Shown here: piece after piece, positions 9,028-16,665 of the stretch
Layout of the letters: the number at the start of each line of letters is the position of its first letter
How positions within the stretch are numbered: position 1 is the stretch's first letter
Assembly: GCF_021533215.1 (NCBI RefSeq)
Contig: NZ_JAJNKA010000001.1
Span: 620,001 to 684,000, forward strand
Origin: Portibacter lacus
GTDB taxonomy: Bacteria > Bacteroidota > Bacteroidia > Chitinophagales > Saprospiraceae
Length of the DNA stretch: 64,000 bases
Direction: 5' to 3'
Position numbers and translations under genes: made by a program
The notes under the pieces: model-generated
What the model was told of the DNA's origin: nothing
Databases searched by the model: none
Seen by the model: the letters and a program-made list of their open reading frames with translations, nothing else

Positions 9028-11307
9028 ATGAACATCAAAAAGTCTATTACTTTATTAGCATGTATGCTATTCTCGCAGATTTTGGTATATAGCCAGGATC
9101 AAGTAAGAATCATGGATGCTGCAGATGAATCGGCAGGAAGATTTAAGACTCAGCTCTATTTATTAGAAGATGGTCGCTTAGTTAAATTAAAAGGAAATGC
9201 TCCTCAAATAATTGCAAAAGGTGACCAAGCAGAATTAGTTCTCCGCATTAAAGATTTAAGATGGTTCGAAGACAAGGAGATTTCAAATGCTGTGGAAATA
9301 GATCGCTCAGATATAGAGCTAAGTGATACCAGAGGAATGCAAATTGCATCATCGCCCACCAGTTATGTTTTAGAACCTAAACCGGATTCTGAAGCAGATA
9401 TCAAATTTCGAGTCTTAAAAAATGGTCAGTTTTCATTAATAATTCCATTTACAGCAGGAAAATTAGAAGGCCAATATGTGCAGATCTTCGAAATGGAAGG
9501 TGTGTCGGGGGCTAGTAGTAATAACGCTCCGATAGGTGCTATAGCAGACCTAAAAAAAGAATGGAAGGAAATCGATAAAAAAGATGAAGATGCAGTTCAG
9601 AGTTTTATTAATAAATATGAAAACAATGAAATAGCAATAGAGGAAAGACTTATTGCTGTTGCGGAAAGAACCTTAATGCGAATCCAGAAGAGGGAAGTTA
9701 TAGATGAAGAGAAAGAGGAAGCGTTATGGGAAGCAATAGGAGATAGTAAAGATCCCGATTTATTAAACGATTTTTTAGAGCAATTTCCTGATTCTAAATA
9801 TGCTGAAGCTGCTAAGGCTAAGTTAGGACTTGATGCTGATGTGTTAATAACATCCGGTAATGAAAGTCGTAGAATGAATAATACCTTAACCAAAGCTGAT
9901 GATAATATCTTTCACTTGGATTTATCTCACTTAGGTGAAGTTGAAATTAAGGTTTCTCACCCTGATGAAATAGAAATCTTTAAAAACGGGGGAAACTTAT
10001 TTGACCTAAAGGTTAAAGGAAGCAAGAAATATGAGATTAATGTATTAGAAGTTAAAACTGGAGACAAGTTTGATTTTGACCTTGATAATAGATTTGAAGC
10101 AAAATTAGACCGTAACGGAAAAGATTTTATTCTGACAGTTCAAGGTGGTGTTTCTCCTTATACTATTGAGTTTTATAAAGATGATGAAGAAACGTCATTG
10201 TTAGAGGCAAGATTCGAAGGGCTTAATCCGAATGCAGTTGGAGAAATATCTGTAGATAATCAAATGTTAAGTGCTTCAGGAATGGATGGTACATATACGA
10301 AACTAACTATTCGTGACTTTACGACACAAGCAGTCTCTACGTTTCCTATCGATGTTACAGTGACTCCGAAAAGATTTTCTAGTAATTTAATTATCGGCTT
10401 ACTGCTTGGTGGATTAATTATAGGAGGGGTAGTTATGTATCTTTATAATAAAAGGAAAAAGAGTACCCAAAAGGCATATCGGGAAAAGGCGAAAGTATTT
10501 CAGCAAACTCAAAAATTCCAACAAATCGCTACACCTGAGCCAGTTGCGAAAGAACCGAAAGTAGTTAAAGCTGCACAGAAAATGCCTAAAAAAATAACGA
10601 TTACAAAACCTGTGAAAAAATTTGTTCCCGCTAATGGTGGAAGCAACACATTTGTATCTTCAGGAAAAATGAAGATAACAAAACGGGAAGCTAAAGGCGG
10701 TAGACTTTCTGGTGAGGAATTTAGAGAGGTGCTTAAGAATGGGAAGTATGCGTTTTTGGATCTAAATGAACTGTGGCCTGATTCTGCAATAAAAGAGTTA
10801 TACCTAAGTAATGAATGTATCAAAGCTTTAGGTAAATTTCTAAAAGAAGAAAATCTAGATAAGGTCGTTACGGAGATGGAAGGAGCAATTCCTGAAGTAG
10901 GTGGTTTTCTAATGGGATATCATCAGTTAAATGAATCTGGACATATTCGAGTGACAATGGATGAGTTCGTTCCATTTGTACCGGAATATCATGATGTATT
11001 TAAAATTGAAATAGGTACTGCTACTCTTGTGCAAGAGTTAGGAGATGCACAAGATACACACCCTGATAAAGATGTAATAGGTTGGTTTCACACACACCCA
11101 GGTCATGGATTATTTCTTTCTAATTCTGATTTATCTGTACAGCGTCATTTTCCATTAAAATATCAGATTGCGATGGAGATTGATAGTTTGACAGAAACAT
11201 TAGACACTGCGTTTTTTACGAGAAAAGAGGATGGGACTATAAATAATGTAGAACATAGAAAGAAAGGAGCTAACTGGTTTAGTTGGAAAAAAATCGAAAA
11301 TATTTAG
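9028..11307 (+). CDS. Membrane-anchored JAB/JAMM deubiquitinase-like peptidase
   Basis: This 759-residue protein has an N-terminal signal peptide (ITLLACMLFSQILVYSQ), a large predicted periplasmic region of beta and helical character (about 25-450), one transmembrane segment (IIGLLLGGLIIGGVVMYLY, about 456-474), a basic linker, and a C-terminal JAB/MPN domain (about 570-759). The JAMM zinc motif is complete: Glu623 (PEVGGFLMG), then HTHP with His688 and His690, Ser698 and Asp701. JAB enzymes cleave after diglycine, so it could both trim the Ubl's terminal lysine and remove conjugated Ubl. Given the signal peptide and single later segment, the JAB domain faces the cytoplasm. The linker carries KKITITKPVKK (10588-10620) and GKMKITKREAK (10663-10695), related to tails in the nSTAND and E2 proteins. 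A TTG at 9025 directly abuts the chosen ATG. Confidence 0.9.
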   Translation: MNIKKSITLLACMLFSQILVYSQDQVRIMDAADESAGRFKTQLYLLEDGRLVKLKGNAPQIIAKGDQAELVLRIKDLRWFEDKEISNAVEIDRSDIELSDTRGMQIASSPTSYVLEPKPDSEADIKFRVLKNGQFSLIIPFTAGKLEGQYVQIFEMEGVSGASSNNAPIGAIADLKKEWKEIDKKDEDAVQSFINKYENNEIAIEERLIAVAERTLMRIQKREVIDEEKEEALWEAIGDSKDPDLLNDFLEQFPDSKYAEAAKAKLGLDADVLITSGNESRRMNNTLTKADDNIFHLDLSHLGEVEIKVSHPDEIEIFKNGGNLFDLKVKGSKKYEINVLEVKTGDKFDFDLDNRFEAKLDRNGKDFILTVQGGVSPYTIEFYKDDEETSLLEARFEGLNPNAVGEISVDNQMLSASGMDGTYTKLTIRDFTTQAVSTFPIDVTVTPKRFSSNLIIGLLLGGLIIGGVVMYLYNKRKKSTQKAYREKAKVFQQTQKFQQIATPEPVAKEPKVVKAAQKMPKKITITKPVKKFVPANGGSNTFVSSGKMKITKREAKGGRLSGEEFREVLKNGKYAFLDLNELWPDSAIKELYLSNECIKALGKFLKEENLDKVVTEMEGAIPEVGGFLMGYHQLNESGHIRVTMDEFVPFVPEYHDVFKIEIGTATLVQELGDAQDTHPDKDVIGWFHTHPGHGLFLSNSDLSVQRHFPLKYQIAMEIDSLTETLDTAFFTRKEDGTINNVEHRKKGANWFSWKKIENI

Positions 11308-11323
11308 GCATTTCAGAAAGCAT

Positions 11324-13672
11324 ATGAAAATAAGAAACATCTTTCCAACACTTTTTTTGCTGATCTTAATAAGTTTAAGTTCTTATGCACAAGAAGAGGA
11401 ACAAAGTGTAGAGCGTGCACAAATACTATCAGTTAATATTAATCAAGAAACAAATACGGTAGATGCCACGGTTCTAGCACCTAAAATTAACAATGCCGTA
11501 TTCAATAGTACTACAGCTAAGTTTTCCGAACTAATCGATGGAAAGCGATATCCGATGAAATTTTTTCGTTTCGAAGAAATAGGAGGTCAAAATCAAGAAG
11601 TATATTCCATTTTGTTTGTCCTTGACTGGAGTGGAAGTATGAGAGAAGAGCAAAGATTGGTAAAGGCTAAGAAAGCTATTTTTAATACGATTCAGAGTAT
11701 TTCACTACCTCCAGGATCAAAGTTTTATTTAACTGCGTTTCATGATGATATCTTTGAAAATGTAGAAGTTAATAAAAGTAATATTGAAGCGGAGCTTGAA
11801 AAGTATTATGTTCCACTACCGAGACAAGGAAAAGGAACTGATTTATATCGAGCGACTATAGTAAAGACCCAGGAAATGCAGAATTTCGAGGGGAATAAAA
11901 TTATCCTCTTACTTTCTGATGGGGAGAATGATTTAATGATGAACCAGCATTACAAGAATACTGGAACAACTCCTCCTACACCCGCTGATGTATTCAATGT
12001 TGTTAGTGAGGAGGATGCAAAAAGTAATCTGGCATTTTACCCTATCGGATTAGGTAGTCGCGCGGATACCACATTTCTAAAAAGACTTCCGGAATTAACT
12101 CAGAACTCAAAAGATAGATACATCTATTCAGAAAGTCCTGATGATTTATTAAATATCTTTTTAACAGTAATAGCGCAGTATTCTGTGACTTACAGGGTTA
12201 AGTTGATTCCATCTAGGGAAAAAGAAGTTTTCAAAGGAGAGAGTAGAGAATTACAACTTGATTGGCAAGCTAAAGGTTTACCTACAGCCATGTTAGCATT
12301 TTACGATTATGCTGGTGGATCATTTATAGAACCCATTAACTTGGGAATTAGTCAAAGTACTTATACCACTACGTTTTGGTTGATATATATGTTGATCGGA
12401 GCAGGGATAGTAGGCGCACTATTAGCATTGTTAATGTACATGGTTCCATGGTTAAAGAAAAGGGAATTTAAGACTAAATATGTAATTCCTTATGTTCCTG
12501 AAAAAAATAAAATAAGAAGAGATCCTATTACGCAGGATGCTTTCGAAGAAGGAGATGATGTTGTTGTTAAATGTAAGCAAATGACGTCTTTAGAGACTTG
12601 GAATGCACTTGGACATTGTCCGAATTATCCTAACTGTATGGAATTTGCAGATCCATGTAATGGTTCTGGTGGGGAAGATATTCAAAGCAATTTCTTTTCT
12701 CAGCAAGGTGTATTTAGGGTGCTGAACTGGCTTTGGTTTGGAGCAACAGGAGGATTTGCTGCGTGGGTGCTATATGCTATAGTCCAAATAGTTAATGTGA
12801 ATTGGCTATACAATTGGACTTCGTCCTATTTCAATTCTGAAGAAATGACTGCTCGGCTTCTCGAATTAAGAGGAGGAGAATCATTCTTAAAGAATATTCC
12901 AGAAATGGTAGACCAAACATTGATCGGTTTATTCATAGGTGTGTGTTTAATAATAGCCATAGCTGTAGTGGAAGAAAGAGGACACTCTAGAAAATTTTCA
13001 TTTTGGAGAATATTTATAAGAGGAACGGTAGGTGTCTTTGTTTCCTTTTTAGTATTCTTTTCAGGATATATTTTTCAATATTTAGTATTGCCACAACCAT
13101 TTTTAGCAGGGATAATAATCTGGGCTATTTTTGGAGTAGCTTTCGGAGCAATATTGTCCCTAAATTCAACTGTAGAAGCGAAAAAAGGTATAATAGGTGG
13201 TGTGATTTCATCCTTAGCTTCTTACTTAATTTATTATGGAATAAGCTACATTACTCCGGACGACGTGTTAGCAAAACTATTAAGTTTTATAGCGCTAGGT
13301 GGAGTACTAGGTGCACTGATAGTAACTGTACTTTCGAATCTAGAAGATTTCGAATTAATATATCTTTCTCCTCAGGAGTATACTGGAATGAAGAAGCCAA
13401 TTAGTAAGTGGTTAAAAAAGGGAATGGAAATTTATATTGGTAGATCTTCTAAGTGCTATGTTTTTGTCAAATGGGAAGACGAGTATGTTGATGATCGGCA
13501 TGCTAAATTAATATACCAAGGTGGAAGTGTTCATATTATACCTTTGTTTGAAACAATGGTTAATGGAGTTATAGTCCCCGAAAATCAGAAAACTGCATTG
13601 CAAGGCGATGATATTATCCAACTAGGACGGTATAGTATTTCTAGAATGCAGTATAAAGAAAAAAGAAGTTAG
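11324..13672 (+). CDS. VWA - RING-like - FHA membrane protein (candidate E3)
   Basis: The 782-residue protein has a signal peptide (FLLILISLSSYAQ) and a periplasmic VWA domain with a good metal site (DWSGS at 101-105, GTDLY, LLLSDGEND). After a transmembrane segment (about 352-377), residues 400-446 read RDPITQDAFEEGDDVVV then Cys417, His431-Cys432, Cys438 and Cys445: the spacing of a RING or treble-clef zinc domain whose first cysteine pair is replaced. About six more membrane segments (roughly 466-680) precede a C-terminal FHA domain (IGRSSK at 705-710, DDRHAK with Arg725-His726, VNG), which binds phosphothreonine peptides. RING-like domains bring E2 enzymes to substrates, so an E3 role responding to a periplasmic ligand and phosphorylated targets is a reasonable inference. 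It lies 16 bp after the JAB gene and 2 bp before the channel gene. Confidence 0.85.
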   Translation: MKIRNIFPTLFLLILISLSSYAQEEEQSVERAQILSVNINQETNTVDATVLAPKINNAVFNSTTAKFSELIDGKRYPMKFFRFEEIGGQNQEVYSILFVLDWSGSMREEQRLVKAKKAIFNTIQSISLPPGSKFYLTAFHDDIFENVEVNKSNIEAELEKYYVPLPRQGKGTDLYRATIVKTQEMQNFEGNKIILLLSDGENDLMMNQHYKNTGTTPPTPADVFNVVSEEDAKSNLAFYPIGLGSRADTTFLKRLPELTQNSKDRYIYSESPDDLLNIFLTVIAQYSVTYRVKLIPSREKEVFKGESRELQLDWQAKGLPTAMLAFYDYAGGSFIEPINLGISQSTYTTTFWLIYMLIGAGIVGALLALLMYMVPWLKKREFKTKYVIPYVPEKNKIRRDPITQDAFEEGDDVVVKCKQMTSLETWNALGHCPNYPNCMEFADPCNGSGGEDIQSNFFSQQGVFRVLNWLWFGATGGFAAWVLYAIVQIVNVNWLYNWTSSYFNSEEMTARLLELRGGESFLKNIPEMVDQTLIGLFIGVCLIIAIAVVEERGHSRKFSFWRIFIRGTVGVFVSFLVFFSGYIFQYLVLPQPFLAGIIIWAIFGVAFGAILSLNSTVEAKKGIIGGVISSLASYLIYYGISYITPDDVLAKLLSFIALGGVLGALIVTVLSNLEDFELIYLSPQEYTGMKKPISKWLKKGMEIYIGRSSKCYVFVKWEDEYVDDRHAKLIYQGGSVHIIPLFETMVNGVIVPENQKTALQGDDIIQLGRYSISRMQYKEKRS

Positions 13673-13674
13673 CA

Positions 13675-14580
13675 ATGGGATTCAAACAACAAGTCTTCAG
13701 ACTTATAGATGAAGACAACCAGGCAGGATTAAAAATAAATGATAGGATCGGTTCAGTCATCATGTTGCTGATCGTGTTAAGTATTGTGGCTGTTGTTGTA
13801 CAATCGGAAGAATCTATTAATGAACAGTATTTTGATGTCTTTTTTTGGTTCGAAGTAATAGCTGTCGGTATTTTTACTATAGAGTACTTGGCTAGAGTAT
13901 ATACAGCTAGTTTAGCTTATCCTGAGTTAAGCAGAGGTAGAGCGATACTTAAGTATATCTTTTCTCCGATGGCTATAGTTGATTTTTTAGCCATCATGCC
14001 TTTTTATGTAGAGTTGGCAGCAAGCCATTTTGGATTAATAGGTGTATTAGATTTAAGATTCATAAGGGTTCTGAGGTTGATGAGATTATTGAGAATCTTT
14101 AAGTTGAATAGATATAATAGCTCCATGAAATTGATTGGAGATGTGATGAAAGAAGAGAAAGAGAAACTATTTATAACAGTCTTTATGACTGCTATTCTAT
14201 TAGTCCTAGCAGCGGCATTAGTTTTCACAGTGGAGCATGAAGCTCAGCCGGAAAGTTTTCCCAATATATATGCTTCTATGTGGTGGGCCATAGCGACACT
14301 TACGACGGTTGGTTATGGAGATGTCTACCCGTCTACTGCTATGGGGAAAATCCTTGCAGGTGTTATTGCATTATTAGGTATAGGACTTGTAGCATTACCT
14401 ACTGGTATTTTGTCAGGATCGTTTGTACAGGCAATCAATGAAGAAAAAGAGAAAAGAATAGAAGAAAGATCTGCTGAAATTGCTGCGGAAGTTGCTGAGG
14501 AAGCTATTCAAAACCATGAAGAAGAATTCGAACACATCACAATATGTCCTCATTGTGGTAAAGATATTCAAGAACATTAA
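13675..14580 (+). CDS. Voltage-gated potassium channel subunit with C-terminal CPHC knuckle
   Basis: The 301-residue protein has the six-helix Kv layout: S1 near 25-45, S2 and S3 to about 110, an S4 with periodic arginines (RFIRVLRLMRLLRIFKL), S5, a pore helix and the selectivity filter TTVGYGD (210-216), then S6. The C-terminal cytoplasmic end is a charged coiled coil (about 250-285) finished by ICPHCGKDI, half of a zinc ribbon that could pair in a tetramer or bind another protein. It would pass K+ and change membrane potential. The start codon follows the VWA-FHA stop by 2 bp and the stop overlaps the next start (TAATG), so it is firmly within the ubiquitin-like operon. Conjugation of Ubl to the Lys/Glu-rich tail would be an obvious control, but that is speculation. 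Confidence 0.93.
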   Translation: MGFKQQVFRLIDEDNQAGLKINDRIGSVIMLLIVLSIVAVVVQSEESINEQYFDVFFWFEVIAVGIFTIEYLARVYTASLAYPELSRGRAILKYIFSPMAIVDFLAIMPFYVELAASHFGLIGVLDLRFIRVLRLMRLLRIFKLNRYNSSMKLIGDVMKEEKEKLFITVFMTAILLVLAAALVFTVEHEAQPESFPNIYASMWWAIATLTTVGYGDVYPSTAMGKILAGVIALLGIGLVALPTGILSGSFVQAINEEKEKRIEERSAEIAAEVAEEAIQNHEEEFEHITICPHCGKDIQEH

Positions 14581-16070
14581 TGGAAGAAGAGTCTCAGGAA
14601 AGGAAAAATATTTTCAAGACTTGGCTAGAAACTTTACAACAGGAAAGTTGGCAACTAGAGCTTCTTATTTCAGGTCTAGCACTTTTTGGAATTTTTGAAG
14701 CAAAAGTTCTTTTAGATTCTTTAGAGTCTTATATCAGCATTCAATTTTTAAGAGGATCAGCACTTTTAGCTGTGAATATTTTTGTATTCCTGTTAAAGGG
14801 TAGTTGGTATATCTTCCTTATCAATCTGTTAATTCATATTGTATTAAGAGGTCTCTGGATCGGAGCTATTGGATTGCGATATGTTTCCCAAGATATTAAT
14901 TATGATGAATTAAGGTTCTCGGCCTATTTCAAAAAATTATACACTAGAAGATACGAATCTTTTGATGATTATATAGAAGACCTTGAAAAGCTTTGTAGTG
15001 TTATATTTGCTTATACTTTTCTTCTATTTTTTATATTGATTTCGGCTTGTTTGTTTGTTGTTTGGCCGGTTGTGTTTTTGTCTTTTTTAGGAGAGCAAAT
15101 TGGGGCATTGTTGGCATTGATCTACGTTCTCTTAGGAATGATTGTTTTTATTGATTTTATCTTCCTTAATCCATTCAAAAGAATGGAAGATAAATGGTTT
15201 TCCATAGTATATGGATTTATTTTTCGGGTATTCAGTACGATTACGCTCTCCTTTATCTTTAGACCATTACTACTTAACTTCCTAGATAATAAATTTACAA
15301 GAAAATTATTCTTGTTTTCTATTCCTTATGGCATTATCATAATTATCATATTGCCACAGTTGAGTGGAGAGACTATTTCCTATATTCCTAGTTTTAAAAA
15401 TGAAAGTTTGAAATCACTAGCTTATAGTGAACATTCTATTAACCCCTACCTTTATGACGATCTTAGACCAGAGGGTAATGAAACGATTAATAGTTTTAGC
15501 ATGAAGTCATTTCATGTTGATGGATCTATATTGGAGTTTTTTGTAAGACATATAAAAAAAGATGAAAACTACTTTAATGAGATAATGAATTATTCAAAAT
15601 TAAATAGGACAGGGATTAATTCAATATTCAGGAAACGAAATAGTGAAGATTCAGTCTACATGGAAATGATGGATACCATGAAATCGCAAATTCATAATTT
15701 TATTATCGCAAAGAAGAAAAATGAAAATAATAAATCTGAGCAGTACTGGGATAATGAGAATAATTCTTTAACGATGTCCCAAGACTCTATGCGTAGAGAA
15801 TACTATGCTGATAGGATTCGAGAGATAAATCAAGCTTTCGAAAAAATGAACAAGTATTTTATAGATGAACAGGAGGTAACAGAAGAAGTTTCTTGTCTTT
15901 TATCCTCACACTCTAATCTGGGAGAAAAGGGTTGGAATTGTTTCGTGAATATTGATTCATTACAAAATGGTGTCCATAAATTTAGGCTAGAAAGAGGATT
16001 GTATAATAGAACAAATAAGACCATAAGTAAGATGGTATTAGAAATTCCTTTTATATTAGATAAAAATTAA
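14580..16070 (+). CDS. Orphan polytopic membrane protein in the ubiquitin-like operon
   Basis: I do not recognise this 496-residue protein. The first 265 residues hold about six to seven hydrophobic segments, among them ELLISGLALFGIFEAKVLL, FLINLLIHIVLRGLWIGAIG, LALIYVLLGMIVFIDFIFL and YGIIIIIILP. The remaining 230 residues are hydrophilic, helical and end in a beta-like segment with two cysteines (EEVSCLLSS and NCFVNIDS) that could form a disulfide if periplasmic. Its ATG overlaps the TAA of the K+ channel gene by one base, a sign of translational coupling, so it probably works with the channel or the other membrane parts of the operon. The region between residues 95 and 135 is soluble and charged. 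Confidence 0.75.
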   Translation: MEEESQERKNIFKTWLETLQQESWQLELLISGLALFGIFEAKVLLDSLESYISIQFLRGSALLAVNIFVFLLKGSWYIFLINLLIHIVLRGLWIGAIGLRYVSQDINYDELRFSAYFKKLYTRRYESFDDYIEDLEKLCSVIFAYTFLLFFILISACLFVVWPVVFLSFLGEQIGALLALIYVLLGMIVFIDFIFLNPFKRMEDKWFSIVYGFIFRVFSTITLSFIFRPLLLNFLDNKFTRKLFLFSIPYGIIIIIILPQLSGETISYIPSFKNESLKSLAYSEHSINPYLYDDLRPEGNETINSFSMKSFHVDGSILEFFVRHIKKDENYFNEIMNYSKLNRTGINSIFRKRNSEDSVYMEMMDTMKSQIHNFIIAKKKNENNKSEQYWDNENNSLTMSQDSMRREYYADRIREINQAFEKMNKYFIDEQEVTEEVSCLLSSHSNLGEKGWNCFVNIDSLQNGVHKFRLERGLYNRTNKTISKMVLEIPFILDKN

Positions 16071-16085
16071 CTTAAATAAATTATT

Positions 16086-16610
16086 ATGACGCCTCCTGTA
16101 AAGTATGGATTGTTCTTCTTCTTGGTATCTTCAGGTATCACTTTAGTCCAATTTTTAGTAGCCAAAGAATCAATGTTTAGCCCAGTTCTGGGAATGGTCT
16201 TAAGTATTGGGCTTTCTATTTTGTTTATTGTTCTATCCATTAGAGCAGATAGAGATAATGAGCCTGGTTATACAATGGCAGAAGGAATTAAGGCAGGAAT
16301 GATAACTTATGGTATTGGGACATTGCTATCAATGGCATTTATGTATGTGTTAGCGAATTTTATTGATCCATCTTTAGGAGATACAGCTATAGAGTTAAGT
16401 AAGGAGATTGCAGCTAAAACAGCAGAAACGGTAGCTAATTTTGGTGGATTAGATGAAGCCCAAAAAGCTGAAATGCTTTCAGAAATGGAAAACCAAGAAA
16501 TCCCGAATCCTTTTTCTATTGTCCAGCTAGGTATTGGATGGGTTGTTAGTCTTATTTTTCCAGGCTTAATCATCTCATTGATAGCAGCAGCTATTATGAA
16601 AAAGAACTAA
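16086..16610 (+). CDS. DUF4199 family membrane protein
   Basis: The 174-residue protein has four predicted membrane helices: two at the start (GLFFFLVSSGITLVQFLVA and GMVLSIGLSILFIVLSI), one after the conserved-looking YTMAEGIKAGMITYGIGT, and one near the C-terminus (LIFPGLIISLIAAAIMKK). A charged helix (about 95-140) separates helices three and four. This layout and the short motif after helix two fit DUF4199, a Bacteroidota family of unknown function. It follows the orphan membrane gene by 15 bp and is the last gene before a strong terminator, so it is probably co-transcribed with the ubiquitin-like operon, although DUF4199 genes also occur in unrelated settings. The assignment is from memory of the family pattern. 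Confidence 0.75.
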   Translation: MTPPVKYGLFFFLVSSGITLVQFLVAKESMFSPVLGMVLSIGLSILFIVLSIRADRDNEPGYTMAEGIKAGMITYGIGTLLSMAFMYVLANFIDPSLGDTAIELSKEIAAKTAETVANFGGLDEAQKAEMLSEMENQEIPNPFSIVQLGIGWVVSLIFPGLIISLIAAAIMKKN

Positions 16611-16630
16611 ATATAAAAAAATATAAAAAA

Positions 16631-16660
16631 AAGGCTGCTTTACAGATGTAGAGCAGCCTT
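16631..16660. terminator. Bidirectional intrinsic terminator
   Basis: A perfect 9-bp stem (AAGGCTGCT at 16631-16639 with AGCAGCCTT at 16652-16660) closes a 12-base loop, with an A-run on the left and a T-run on the right. It can stop both the rightward ubiquitin-like operon and the leftward TerB-like gene that ends at 16666. Confidence 0.9.
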
Positions 16661-16665
16661 TTTTA

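Noticed and set aside
13003-13404. 133-residue open frame on the plus strand inside the VWA-FHA gene
   Set aside because: It is a different frame of a region coding for membrane helices; the composition (Phe, Ser, Arg, Cys) is typical of shifted reading.
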